Part shown: positions 1 to 8,000 of the stretch, piece by piece
Layout of the letters: each line of letters opens with the position of its first letter
Position numbering within the stretch: position 1 is the first letter of the stretch
From: Paucibacter aquatile
GTDB lineage: Bacteria > Pseudomonadota > Gammaproteobacteria > Burkholderiales > Burkholderiaceae_C
Assembly (NCBI RefSeq): GCF_002885975.1
Contig: NZ_POSP01000003.1
Location: forward strand, 1 to 64,000
Length of the DNA: 64,000 nt
Reading direction: 5' to 3'
The notes under the pieces: generated by a model
Seen by the model: the letters and a program-made list of their open reading frames with translations, nothing else
Told to the model about the DNA's origin: nothing
Databases searched by the model: none
Translations under genes and position numbers: made by a program

Positions 1-517
1 CCGAGGCCCACACCCATAAGCGGAAAATCCCTTTCAAGGTTTGGGTATTGATTGCCCTTCTTATTGGTTCTCCCATTCTTGGCGTTGTAGGTTTGCGGAT
101 TGGCATGGGTTTAGGTAAAGCCGATGCATCTGGCCAAGCTGGTGTTTTTGCGCCTGGTGCAGCATCTGCGCCTATTGCCACTGTGGGCGGCCAGGCCCAG
201 CAGGCGAGGGCATCCACGCCCGTCGAATACGCGCAGGCCTATCAGCCGCGCATTGAGGGCTTGCCTCATACGGCCCCGGCCTACGATGAGGTAACCAAGC
301 CGACACAGGCCCCATACCCTGCGGCATGCATCGCCAGCAAAAGCGCTGCGGCTGCTGGTCGCAGCAGGGCACGAAATTGGACACGCCGGAGAGCCTTTGT
401 CGCTCCATCGCTGATGGCGGGTTTTTCATCGCGTGGGCTGGTGTCTCGGTGCCCGCGCATGCCGTCGCTGAGCCTGCCAAACAGCCAGCAGAGCCACCGG
501 CTACGGTCAAGCAATAG
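1..517 (+). pseudogene. Zot C-terminal fragment, frameshifted (inverted copy)
   Basis: The N-terminal side is cut by the window edge. The reading frame matches the Zot protein of 6948-8000 from its membrane segment (about 50-110) to the lysine codons near 341, where one A of a homopolymer is missing. The matching tail then continues in another frame to the stop at 517. The break is most likely a sequencing error. Confidence 0.7.
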
Positions 518-608
518 CGGGGCTGGGGCGTGCCCCAGTGAGCCCGTAGGGCGTTGCTTGGGTCTGTCCAGCAGAAAGGCCTGAGGCGTAGCCATTGCGG
601 GCAATGGC

Positions 609-957
609 CTAGCCGAGGGCCGTTCTGTCGTTCGCGGGGTGTGTTCGTCCAAGTGGCGCAGTCGTGTTCCGCGTCATCAATGCAATCTGCTCCCGCAGTT
701 GCCTGACTCTCGCCATAGGCCTCGTTGGTCTGAATGGCCATTGGTGTTCGGTGGCCATCTCGCAATCCCAAACGCTGTGGCCTTCGCGCGACAGCCACCA
801 CAAAGCCAGGCGGGCTATCCGTGGTGCTTTCTCTTCTCCAGCGGTCGGCGGTGCGTCGGGATACGCCTAGTTTTTTGGCGATTTCATGTGCTGATGGTTC
901 CAATGTCGGCCAGTAGATCGGCCATTGAACCGGGGTCTTGGGCAGTCGATTAAGCAT
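609..957 (-). pseudogene. Phage HTH protein, frameshifted (inverted copy)
   Basis: This is the mirror copy of the 118-residue HTH gene at 6499-6855. The HTH core (EIAKKLGVSRRTADRW) is readable, but small deletions near 828-835, 896-903 and 940 shift the frame. All are length changes in short runs, as expected for uncorrected long-read sequence. Confidence 0.65.
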
Positions 958-1393
958 GATTGCCTATCGGCTGCGGCCGCAAAATTCCTGAGGCAATAAG
1001 TCGCAGCTTTGTCAAGCCTCGGCGCAGCCAAAGGCGACAATGTGTAGTCTGTCCGGTCAATGGGAATTGACCGTTATCACCGATGCCTGCTGCGTTTGCG
1101 GGGCTTGGAGTCGTGGACAAATTGACCACGAAAAAAAGGGCAAAGATGCTGCTTAGACCATGCTTGAAAGGGTTCCTGCGTGGCATGTTTGCCAGCTCTT
1201 GCAGTTCCCAAAGCTCAGCGGCCTCCATCTGAACGAGCGTTGCGAGCGCTTCTAGCTTTGCCTTTGGCAGCGGCTTTTTCCCTTGCTTCGCCAGGCTGAT
1301 CCAGCCGGATGCAATGTCTAGCTCTCGTGCGAGTGCGTTTTGCCCTCCGCACTTTTCAGCGGCGTTGTCAATCACCCGTCCGAATGTTTCCAC
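950..1393 (-). CDS. Phage HTH regulator (inverted copy)
   Basis: Mirror copy of the regulator at 6063-6506, still 147 codons long from the same GTG start and with the same sequence. See 6063-6506 for the description. Confidence 0.6.
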   Translation of the reverse strand: METFGRVIDNAAEKCGGQNALARELDIASGWISLAKQGKKPLPKAKLEALATLVQMEAAELWELQELANMPRRNPFKHGLSSIFALFFVVNLSTTPSPANAAGIGDNGQFPLTGQTTHCRLWLRRGLTKLRLIASGILRPQPIGNHA

Positions 1394-1468
1394 TTTTATC
1401 TCCGGCTGGTTAACCTCCGGTCGCTTACCTTTTTTGGTAAGCGCTTCCCGGTTTTGGAAAGTAGCAGG

Positions 1469-1945
1469 TTAGCACGGGGGCATGGCGTCACTTTTCTCCG
1501 AAAGCGCTGCCAGCAGCTCGCCCTCGTCGGGAATGTTCTTGAAGCGCAAAACCTTGATTCCGGCTTTTGTTAGCAGCTGATCGCGTCTCTGGTCTAGGTG
1601 TTCTCGTCCTCTGTGGCTTTCGTCATCGAGTTCGATAACAGCGGCGACTTCGAAGGCTTTCGAGCAGATCACGAAGTCAGCGACTTTTCTGTCAAACGTC
1701 GCTCTGGTTGGTCTGTCTCGAGTGTCCAGCAGTGCAGAAAACGAAACCTGCGCTAACACAACCCGATCAGGTAATGCGTTTTTCAAGCGGAAGTACATCC
1801 CTTGTTCTCGTTTCGTAAGGGGTGTTCGTTTCCATAGCTTGCCTGTTGCTCTCGGTCGGCGCCGTGCTTTGACCAATAGAAAAACGGTCAGTACCACGGC
1901 AAGGGGCCATAGCACCTCCGCGATCTGGTGAAGCGTCATCTTCAT
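1469..1945 (-). CDS. DUF2726 protein (inverted copy)
   Basis: Exact mirror copy of the gene at 5510-5986, which carries the description. Confidence 0.7.
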   Translation of the reverse strand: MKMTLHQIAEVLWPLAVVLTVFLLVKARRRPRATGKLWKRTPLTKREQGMYFRLKNALPDRVVLAQVSFSALLDTRDRPTRATFDRKVADFVICSKAFEVAAVIELDDESHRGREHLDQRRDQLLTKAGIKVLRFKNIPDEGELLAALSEKSDAMPPC

Positions 1946-1969
1946 TTTTCGTACTTATTGGAGCCAACC

Positions 1970-2263
1970 ATGATTCAAATCACCATCGCTCAGACCACCG
2001 TCAAGGAGTTCAAGGGCAACAGCAAGACGACCGGCAAGCCGTATCACTTGCGCATGCAAACAGGCTATGCGCATACCGTCGACAAGGATGGTAACAAGCC
2101 GCCGTACCCCGAGAAATTTGACCTGATGCTGGACGGCGAACAGCAGCCGTACAGCCCCGGTGATTACCAGCTGCACCCGTCGAGCCTGTACGTGGACCGT
2201 GATGGCCGTCTTGCGGTGTCGGCGCGGTTGGCTCCCGTTGCCCGCAAGCCTGCCACGGCCTGA
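1970..2263 (+). CDS. Phage ssDNA-binding protein, gpV family (inverted copy)
   Basis: Exact mirror copy of 5192-5485. GGAG lies seven bases before the ATG at 1970, which decides this start over the codon 42 bases upstream. Confidence 0.75.
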   Translation: MIQITIAQTTVKEFKGNSKTTGKPYHLRMQTGYAHTVDKDGNKPPYPEKFDLMLDGEQQPYSPGDYQLHPSSLYVDRDGRLAVSARLAPVARKPATA

Positions 2264-2274
2264 CGGGTGCACCC

Positions 2275-2481
2275 ATGGACGGCATGGAAACCGCGATTCA
2301 CGCGGCACAGCTCGCCCTGCTGCGTATGTCGATGGCTGCGGCCTTGCGCTCTGCCATGGCTGATGACGATCAGATTTTGAGCATTACCGTTGCGGCTCGG
2401 CCAGGGCAGGGCGGCGATGTAGACATTGACGTTGAGCTGTGCGGCCAGGCTGGCTTTCCTGTCGGGGGTTACTCGCTGTGA
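2275..2481 (+). CDS. Small phage protein, 68 aa (inverted copy)
   Basis: Exact mirror copy of 4974-5180, in the same overlap arrangement with the replication gene. Confidence 0.6.
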   Translation: MDGMETAIHAAQLALLRMSMAAALRSAMADDDQILSITVAARPGQGGDVDIDVELCGQAGFPVGGYSL

Positions 2482-3521
2482 GTCACTCCGCCCACGTGCA
2501 AGCCTACGCCGTCGCTAGTTCCTTGGAGCTGGCGGCGGTGCGCGTCCATGAGCTGGACATGATGGGGCGCGGTTTGGATCGCGGTGCCGCTCAAGTAATC
2601 GCACAGTCACGCAGCGAGCAAATGCGGCATTGGGCACAGGCCCGCCAGGGCCTCGACGGCGCGAAAGCGCCGGGGCTTGTCTCAGTTCCAACAAGTCCCG
2701 AAAGGGCGTCTGAAGAGGCTGTATCGGCCCGCGTAGCGGCAGAGCGCGACGAACTGGCCGACACCCTGGAGTGTTTTGCCATCGACAAAGCGAAGCGACG
2801 TTTAGCGCTCTTGCGTCGGTCGGTGGGCTTTGCGGCTCGTTGCCATGCGATCACCGAGAAGGGCCACCGCTCGGATGTGCCGTGGATGGTCACGCTCACC
2901 TATGCCCCTGGTCAGCTCTGGTCCTCGCGTCATGTCTCTGACGCGCTACGGGCTATGTATCACTGGTGCAAACGTAAGGGAATCCCGTTTCGTTACGTTT
3001 GGATCGCTGAAATCCAAGACGGCAAGCGCCGGGCCGATGGCAAGGGCCGCGACTGCATCCACTACCACATTGTTGTGTGGTTGCCGGTTGGCGTGCGGTG
3101 CCCTCATTTCGACCGGCGCGGGTGGTGGCCGTATGGCATGAGTCGCAGCGATGCGCCTCAGAAGGTGGGTAACGCGGTGGGCTATCTGCTGCATTACCTG
3201 AAGAAAGACAAGAACTTGGCAGCAATGCCGAAAGGGGCGCGAGCTTATGGCGTCGGTGGCTTGGATCACGCTTCTAGGCGTGCTCGTCGTTGGCTTGGTC
3301 TGCCTGCGTTTGTGCAGGCGAATTCTGACATCAGCGACCAATGGCGCAGAGCGGAGGGCGGCGGCTGGATTAGCCCAAGCGGTCGCCACTATGCCTCCGA
3401 GTTTCGGCGCGTCGTGCTTGCGGGCGTTGAGGCATTGCAGCGCGTCTGCACCCATACAAGGGCCATTGCAGCCTCTGGCCCGTTCTGTTGGCTTTCGCGG
3501 GGGGGTGTGAGCCATGCCTAA
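2478..3521 (+). CDS. Phage rolling-circle replication initiator (inverted copy)
   Basis: Exact mirror copy of 3934-4977; the full description is given at 10370-11413. Confidence 0.75.
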   Translation: MSHSAHVQAYAVASSLELAAVRVHELDMMGRGLDRGAAQVIAQSRSEQMRHWAQARQGLDGAKAPGLVSVPTSPERASEEAVSARVAAERDELADTLECFAIDKAKRRLALLRRSVGFAARCHAITEKGHRSDVPWMVTLTYAPGQLWSSRHVSDALRAMYHWCKRKGIPFRYVWIAEIQDGKRRADGKGRDCIHYHIVVWLPVGVRCPHFDRRGWWPYGMSRSDAPQKVGNAVGYLLHYLKKDKNLAAMPKGARAYGVGGLDHASRRARRWLGLPAFVQANSDISDQWRRAEGGGWISPSGRHYASEFRRVVLAGVEALQRVCTHTRAIAASGPFCWLSRGGVSHA

Positions 3522-3718
3522 TGGCTATCAGCAGGGGGCTGTGTGTTTTCCCACGGTCAAGGACGCAGCGCAGGCGTATGTGAACACTTTGCCGCCTGTA
3601 TCTGCCGTCACTCAGACTAACTGCCCGTTTATGGGGACTTACCTTGTGTCTGGCACTGCTGATCGTGCCTGGGTTCAGGTGTATTGGTCCAAGGTCACCG
3701 GTGGTACTTGCAACACGG
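3514..3718 (+). pseudogene. 130-aa phage protein, truncated at palindrome centre
   Basis: The first 68 codons match the intact gene at 9985-10377. Phage identity stops at 3718 and the frame then runs into the palindromic spacer and the opposite arm. Confidence 0.7.
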
Positions 3719-3736
3719 ACCTTATCGGATAAGGGT
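3719..3736. other. Non-phage palindromic centre of the inverted repeat
   Basis: Eighteen bases (ACCTTATCGGATAAGGGT) join the two mirror arms and are absent from the intact phage units, where the sequence next to position 10173 continues into the rest of the 130-residue gene. The insert is itself almost palindromic, with one extra G on the right side, so symmetry runs through the junction. Confidence 0.8.
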
Positions 3737-3941
3737 CCGTGTTGCAAGTACCACCGGTGACCTTGGACCAATACACCTGAACCCAGGCACGATCAGCAGT
3801 GCCAGACACAAGGTAAGTCCCCATAAACGGGCAGTTAGTCTGAGTGACGGCAGATACAGGCGGCAAAGTGTTCACATACGCCTGCGCTGCGTCCTTGACC
3901 GTGGGAAAACACACAGCCCCCTGCTGATAGCCATTAGGCAT
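3737..3941 (-). pseudogene. 130-aa phage protein, truncated at palindrome centre (unit 1)
   Basis: This is the N-terminal part of the gene seen whole at 9985-10377. It is cut where phage sequence ends at 3737, so the coat, pIII, pVI and zot genes of this unit are missing. Confidence 0.7.
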
Positions 3942-4977
3942 GGCTCACACCCCCCCGCGAAAGCCAACAGAACGGGCCAGAGGCTGCAATGGCCCTTGTA
4001 TGGGTGCAGACGCGCTGCAATGCCTCAACGCCCGCAAGCACGACGCGCCGAAACTCGGAGGCATAGTGGCGACCGCTTGGGCTAATCCAGCCGCCGCCCT
4101 CCGCTCTGCGCCATTGGTCGCTGATGTCAGAATTCGCCTGCACAAACGCAGGCAGACCAAGCCAACGACGAGCACGCCTAGAAGCGTGATCCAAGCCACC
4201 GACGCCATAAGCTCGCGCCCCTTTCGGCATTGCTGCCAAGTTCTTGTCTTTCTTCAGGTAATGCAGCAGATAGCCCACCGCGTTACCCACCTTCTGAGGC
4301 GCATCGCTGCGACTCATGCCATACGGCCACCACCCGCGCCGGTCGAAATGAGGGCACCGCACGCCAACCGGCAACCACACAACAATGTGGTAGTGGATGC
4401 AGTCGCGGCCCTTGCCATCGGCCCGGCGCTTGCCGTCTTGGATTTCAGCGATCCAAACGTAACGAAACGGGATTCCCTTACGTTTGCACCAGTGATACAT
4501 AGCCCGTAGCGCGTCAGAGACATGACGCGAGGACCAGAGCTGACCAGGGGCATAGGTGAGCGTGACCATCCACGGCACATCCGAGCGGTGGCCCTTCTCG
4601 GTGATCGCATGGCAACGAGCCGCAAAGCCCACCGACCGACGCAAGAGCGCTAAACGTCGCTTCGCTTTGTCGATGGCAAAACACTCCAGGGTGTCGGCCA
4701 GTTCGTCGCGCTCTGCCGCTACGCGGGCCGATACAGCCTCTTCAGACGCCCTTTCGGGACTTGTTGGAACTGAGACAAGCCCCGGCGCTTTCGCGCCGTC
4801 GAGGCCCTGGCGGGCCTGTGCCCAATGCCGCATTTGCTCGCTGCGTGACTGTGCGATTACTTGAGCGGCACCGCGATCCAAACCGCGCCCCATCATGTCC
4901 AGCTCATGGACGCGCACCGCCGCCAGCTCCAAGGAACTAGCGACGGCGTAGGCTTGCACGTGGGCGGAGTGACTCAC
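3934..4977 (-). CDS. Phage rolling-circle replication initiator (unit 1)
   Basis: Identical to 10370-11413. The GTG at 4977 overlaps the stop codon of the upstream 68-codon gene. Confidence 0.85.
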   Translation of the reverse strand: MSHSAHVQAYAVASSLELAAVRVHELDMMGRGLDRGAAQVIAQSRSEQMRHWAQARQGLDGAKAPGLVSVPTSPERASEEAVSARVAAERDELADTLECFAIDKAKRRLALLRRSVGFAARCHAITEKGHRSDVPWMVTLTYAPGQLWSSRHVSDALRAMYHWCKRKGIPFRYVWIAEIQDGKRRADGKGRDCIHYHIVVWLPVGVRCPHFDRRGWWPYGMSRSDAPQKVGNAVGYLLHYLKKDKNLAAMPKGARAYGVGGLDHASRRARRWLGLPAFVQANSDISDQWRRAEGGGWISPSGRHYASEFRRVVLAGVEALQRVCTHTRAIAASGPFCWLSRGGVSHA

Positions 4978-5180
4978 AGCGAGTAACCCCCGACAGGAAA
5001 GCCAGCCTGGCCGCACAGCTCAACGTCAATGTCTACATCGCCGCCCTGCCCTGGCCGAGCCGCAACGGTAATGCTCAAAATCTGATCGTCATCAGCCATG
5101 GCAGAGCGCAAGGCCGCAGCCATCGACATACGCAGCAGGGCGAGCTGTGCCGCGTGAATCGCGGTTTCCATGCCGTCCAT
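4974..5180 (-). CDS. Small phage protein, 68 aa (unit 1)
   Basis: I do not recognise this protein. It has an Ala/Met-rich helical first half and an acidic beta-like second half (GGDVDIDVEL), with no signal peptide or membrane segment. It sits between the ssDNA-binding protein gene (12-base gap) and the replication gene, and its TGA stop overlaps the GTG start of the latter (GTGA). Production is therefore probably translationally coupled to the initiator. The position resembles small replication accessory genes of other inoviruses, but a role is not shown by the sequence. Confidence 0.7.
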   Translation of the reverse strand: MDGMETAIHAAQLALLRMSMAAALRSAMADDDQILSITVAARPGQGGDVDIDVELCGQAGFPVGGYSL

Positions 5181-5191
5181 GGGTGCACCCG

Positions 5192-5485
5192 TCAGGCCGT
5201 GGCAGGCTTGCGGGCAACGGGAGCCAACCGCGCCGACACCGCAAGACGGCCATCACGGTCCACGTACAGGCTCGACGGGTGCAGCTGGTAATCACCGGGG
5301 CTGTACGGCTGCTGTTCGCCGTCCAGCATCAGGTCAAATTTCTCGGGGTACGGCGGCTTGTTACCATCCTTGTCGACGGTATGCGCATAGCCTGTTTGCA
5401 TGCGCAAGTGATACGGCTTGCCGGTCGTCTTGCTGTTGCCCTTGAACTCCTTGACGGTGGTCTGAGCGATGGTGATTTGAATCAT
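5192..5485 (-). CDS. ssDNA-binding protein, gene V / helix-destabilising family (unit 1)
   Basis: This 97-residue protein aligns by eye with M13 gene V protein along its whole length: GKPYHLRMQTGYA corresponds to GKPYSLNEQLCYV, and QQPYSPGDYQLHPSSL to QPAYAPGLYTVHLSSF. The family coats newly made viral single strands, stops their conversion to double-stranded form and hands them to the assembly machine. The start at 5485 has GGAG at the right distance; an in-frame codon 42 bases upstream lacks one. It is the first gene of the minus-strand phage operon and is divergent from the DUF2726 gene with only 24 bases between starts. Confidence 0.9.
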   Translation of the reverse strand: MIQITIAQTTVKEFKGNSKTTGKPYHLRMQTGYAHTVDKDGNKPPYPEKFDLMLDGEQQPYSPGDYQLHPSSLYVDRDGRLAVSARLAPVARKPATA

Positions 5486-5509
5486 GGTTGGCTCCAATAA
5501 GTACGAAAA

Positions 5510-5986
5510 ATGAAGATGACGCTTCACCAGATCGCGGAGGTGCTATGGCCCCTTGCCGTGGTACTGACCGTTTTTCTATTGGTCAAAGCACGGCGCCGAC
5601 CGAGAGCAACAGGCAAGCTATGGAAACGAACACCCCTTACGAAACGAGAACAAGGGATGTACTTCCGCTTGAAAAACGCATTACCTGATCGGGTTGTGTT
5701 AGCGCAGGTTTCGTTTTCTGCACTGCTGGACACTCGAGACAGACCAACCAGAGCGACGTTTGACAGAAAAGTCGCTGACTTCGTGATCTGCTCGAAAGCC
5801 TTCGAAGTCGCCGCTGTTATCGAACTCGATGACGAAAGCCACAGAGGACGAGAACACCTAGACCAGAGACGCGATCAGCTGCTAACAAAAGCCGGAATCA
5901 AGGTTTTGCGCTTCAAGAACATTCCCGACGAGGGCGAGCTGCTGGCAGCGCTTTCGGAGAAAAGTGACGCCATGCCCCCGTGCTAA
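5510..5986 (+). CDS. DUF2726 nuclease-like protein with N-terminal membrane segment (unit 1)
   Basis: The protein has 158 residues. Residues 8-25 form a hydrophobic segment followed by a basic stretch (KARRRPRATGKLWKR), so it is probably anchored with its bulk in the cytoplasm. The rest has the DUF2726 pattern: TKREQGMYFRLKNALPD, then KVADFVIC, IELDDESH and a C-terminal AGIKVLRFKN. DUF2726 is related to restriction-endonuclease-like folds, and the D-(I/V)ELDD-H residues look like the metal-binding core. It reads opposite to the structural operon, next to two HTH genes, so it is an accessory gene rather than part of the virion. A role in superinfection exclusion or defence is inference only. 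Confidence 0.75.
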   Translation: MKMTLHQIAEVLWPLAVVLTVFLLVKARRRPRATGKLWKRTPLTKREQGMYFRLKNALPDRVVLAQVSFSALLDTRDRPTRATFDRKVADFVICSKAFEVAAVIELDDESHRGREHLDQRRDQLLTKAGIKVLRFKNIPDEGELLAALSEKSDAMPPC

Positions 5987-6011
5987 CCTGCTACTTTCCA
6001 AAACCGGGAAG

Positions 6012-6034
6012 CGCTTACCAAAAAAAGGTAAGCG
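6012..6034. promoter_or_regulatory. Perfect inverted repeat upstream of phage regulator (unit 1)
   Basis: CGCTTACC, seven A, GGTAAGCG: eight-base arms, 29 bases before the GTG of the HTH regulator and just after the DUF2726 stop. It could be an autoregulatory operator or a weak terminator for the upstream gene. The A-rich loop and lack of a T tract argue for an operator. Confidence 0.5.
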
Positions 6035-6062
6035 ACCGGAGGTTAACCAGCCGGAGATAAAA

Positions 6063-6506
6063 GTGGAAACATTCGGACGGGTGATTGACAACGCCGCTGA
6101 AAAGTGCGGAGGGCAAAACGCACTCGCACGAGAGCTAGACATTGCATCCGGCTGGATCAGCCTGGCGAAGCAAGGGAAAAAGCCGCTGCCAAAGGCAAAG
6201 CTAGAAGCGCTCGCAACGCTCGTTCAGATGGAGGCCGCTGAGCTTTGGGAACTGCAAGAGCTGGCAAACATGCCACGCAGGAACCCTTTCAAGCATGGTC
6301 TAAGCAGCATCTTTGCCCTTTTTTTCGTGGTCAATTTGTCCACGACTCCAAGCCCCGCAAACGCAGCAGGCATCGGTGATAACGGTCAATTCCCATTGAC
6401 CGGACAGACTACACATTGTCGCCTTTGGCTGCGCCGAGGCTTGACAAAGCTGCGACTTATTGCCTCAGGAATTTTGCGGCCGCAGCCGATAGGCAATCAT
6501 GCTTAA
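6063..6506 (+). CDS. Phage Cro/CI-like HTH regulator with C-terminal hydrophobic segment (unit 1 into unit 2)
   Basis: The GTG at 6063 follows GGAG with a good gap; an in-frame ATG at 5964 would start inside the DUF2726 gene. Residues about 5-60 form an XRE-type helix-turn-helix (GGQNALARELDIASGWIS). After LWELQELANMPRRNP comes a hydrophobic stretch (SSIFALFFVVNLS, about residues 83-95). The layout resembles the DUF3693-type regulators of Xanthomonas and Stenotrophomonas filamentous phages. It is the best candidate for the phage repressor. The attachment core (6411-6421) lies inside its coding sequence, so recombination there exchanges its last 28 codons. Confidence 0.75.
   Translation: METFGRVIDNAAEKCGGQNALARELDIASGWISLAKQGKKPLPKAKLEALATLVQMEAAELWELQELANMPRRNPFKHGLSSIFALFFVVNLSTTPSPANAAGIGDNGQFPLTGQTTHCRLWLRRGLTKLRLIASGILRPQPIGNHA
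6383..6402. repeat. Perfect inverted repeat beside attP (unit 1)
   Basis: CGGTCAAT-TCCC-ATTGACCG, eight-base arms with a four-base loop, nine bases before the attachment core and inside the regulator gene. It could fold in the single-stranded phage genome. It recurs at 12819-12838 and 19255-19274. Confidence 0.6.
6411..6421. other. Attachment core between prophage units (internal att)
   Basis: ACACATTGTCG is the last phage sequence shared with the right chromosomal border at 19283-19293; beyond it the phage continues with CCTTTGG and the chromosome with AAATTTC. This defines the unit boundary in the array. Confidence 0.65.
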
Positions 6507-6855
6507 TCGACTGCCCAAAGACCCCGGTTCAATGGCCGATCTACTGGCCGACATTGGCAACCCATCAGCACATGAAATCGCCAAAAAACTAGGCGTATCC
6601 CGACGCACCGCCGACCGCTGGAGAACCGAGAAAGCACCACGGATAGCCCGCCTGGCTTTGTGGTGGCTGTCGCGCGAAGGCCACAGCGTTTGGGATTGCG
6701 AGATGGCCACCCGAACACAAATGGCCATTCAGACCAACGAGGCGCTATGGCGAGAAGTCAGGCAACTGCGGGAGCAGATTGCATTGATGACGCGGAACAC
6801 GACTGCGCCACTTGGACGAACACACCCCGCGAACGACAGAACGGCCCTCGGCTAG
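6499..6855 (+). CDS. Phage HTH protein, 118 aa (unit 2 side)
   Basis: Residues 23-45 contain a clear helix-turn-helix (SAHEIAKKLGVSRRTADRWR), followed by a conserved-looking ARLALWWLSREGHSVWD block and a possible short coiled coil (NEALWREVRQLREQIALM). Similar small HTH proteins of inoviruses serve as regulators or excision factors. It overlaps the end of the upstream regulator gene by eight bases, so the two are co-expressed. Its tail is low-complexity and polar. Confidence 0.75.
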   Translation: MLNRLPKDPGSMADLLADIGNPSAHEIAKKLGVSRRTADRWRTEKAPRIARLALWWLSREGHSVWDCEMATRTQMAIQTNEALWREVRQLREQIALMTRNTTAPLGRTHPANDRTALG

Positions 6856-6947
6856 GCCATTGCCCGCAATGGCTACGCCTCAGGCCTTTCTGCTGGACAG
6901 ACCCAAGCAACGCCCTACGGGCTCACTGGGGCACGCCCCAGCCCCCG
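6856..6947. other. Phage intergenic region with stacked hairpins (candidate packaging signal or terminator)
   Basis: This gap separates the convergent HTH and zot genes. It holds CCATTGC-CC-GCAATGG at 6857-6872 and TGGGGC-AC-GCCCCA at 6927-6940, the latter flanked by GCAA (about 6907) and TTGC (about 6951). Filamentous phages keep their packaging hairpin and complementary-strand origin in such an intergenic region; a two-way terminator is the simpler reading. Confidence 0.45.
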
Positions 6948-8000
6948 CTATTGCTTGACCGTAGCCGGTGGCTCTGCTGGCTGTTTGGCAGGCTCAGCGA
7001 CGGCATGCGCGGGCACCGAGACACCAGCCCACGCGATGAAAAACCCGCCATCAGCGATGGAGCGACAAAGGCTCTCCGGCGTGTCCAATTTCGTGCCCTG
7101 CTGCGACCAGCAGCCGCAGCGCTTTTTGCTGGCGATGCATGCCGCAGGGTATGGGGCCTGTGTCGGCTTGGTTACCTCATCGTAGGCCGGGGCCGTATGA
7201 GGCAAGCCCTCAATGCGCGGCTGATAGGCCTGCGCGTATTCGACGGGCGTGGATGCCCTCGCCTGCTGGGCCTGGCCGCCCACAGTGGCAATAGGCGCAG
7301 ATGCTGCACCAGGCGCAAAAACACCAGCTTGGCCAGATGCATCGGCTTTACCTAAACCCATGCCAATCCGCAAACCTACAACGCCAAGAATGGGAGAACC
7401 AATAAGAAGGGCAATCAATACCCAAACCTTGAAAGGGATTTTCCGCTTATGGGTGTGGGCCTCGGCGCTTTTGTAGTAGGCGTAAGCCTTTTTATTGAAT
7501 TTGTATAGATGCTTGATCGAATCGGTGCGGGTTTTATCGCAGTTATCTTTCACTGCGCCCCATTCATGCACCGTCGATACCTGCATACCGAATTTGCGAA
7601 CAGCGTGCAGATGGCGACCGACCAGGCGACGAATACCAACATGCAATTGGCTAGGGTGCTGGCAAATAAGTACCAGGTCAATGCCCTTGCCCCGGTGGGT
7701 TTCCATCGCAGGCTCAGCCCAAACTGGGGCGGCCTGGCTGGTAGGCCGAGGCCGAAAGCCTGGCACTTTCTGGCATTCATCGATGACGACAATACTGCCA
7801 GGCGGGCAGCTGGGCCATTCCTCAACCTTAATAGGCGTCCACGGCAATGTCAGCTCAACGATACCCGGGGCGGAATCGTCGCCCTGATCGCGCTGGACAT
7901 AGAAAATAGGCCGCTGCGTTTGCTGGCGCAAAACCTCCAGCCGGTCGATTGTGTAAAGGCTCTTGCATGCACCAGGCAAGCCCGTCTGTAGCTCAATCAT
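6948..8000 (-). CDS. zot: Zot-family phage assembly ATPase, pI-like (unit 2)
   Basis: The protein has 350 residues. The P-loop is GLPGACKS at residues 7-14, a variant Walker A with lysine 13. Walker B is IVVIDECQ at about 70-77 (D74, E75). A membrane segment (VWVLIALLIGSPILGVVGL) lies near residue 195-215, and an Ala/Pro-rich periplasmic tail follows. This matches pI/Zot, the inner-membrane motor that drives phage extrusion through the envelope. The start ATG directly abuts the stop of the DUF2523 gene (TAAATG). It is the last gene of the structural operon and meets the plus-strand HTH genes tail to tail. Confidence 0.92.
   Translation of the reverse strand: MIELQTGLPGACKSLYTIDRLEVLRQQTQRPIFYVQRDQGDDSAPGIVELTLPWTPIKVEEWPSCPPGSIVVIDECQKVPGFRPRPTSQAAPVWAEPAMETHRGKGIDLVLICQHPSQLHVGIRRLVGRHLHAVRKFGMQVSTVHEWGAVKDNCDKTRTDSIKHLYKFNKKAYAYYKSAEAHTHKRKIPFKVWVLIALLIGSPILGVVGLRIGMGLGKADASGQAGVFAPGAASAPIATVGGQAQQARASTPVEYAQAYQPRIEGLPHTAPAYDEVTKPTQAPYPAACIASKKRCGCWSQQGTKLDTPESLCRSIADGGFFIAWAGVSVPAHAVAEPAKQPAEPPATVKQ

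Larger units (their letters stand above)
1..3718. repeat. Inverted arm of a large palindrome (mirror copy of 3737-7465)
   Basis: This stretch is the reverse complement of 3737-7465. From about 1440 to 3718 I see no difference. From 1 to about 1440 the arm is net about 11 bases short, with many one- or two-base losses in homopolymers (for example A7 reduced to six at about 1430, and a run of five A reduced to four at about 340). These losses frameshift the phage genes there. The pattern suits an uncorrected fold-back read at a contig end better than a true inverted prophage. Confidence 0.85.

Noticed and set aside
3675..3941. An 88-codon frame crossing the palindrome centre, and its mirror
   Set aside because: It exists only because the truncated 130-codon phage gene reads through the artefactual junction into its own reverse complement.
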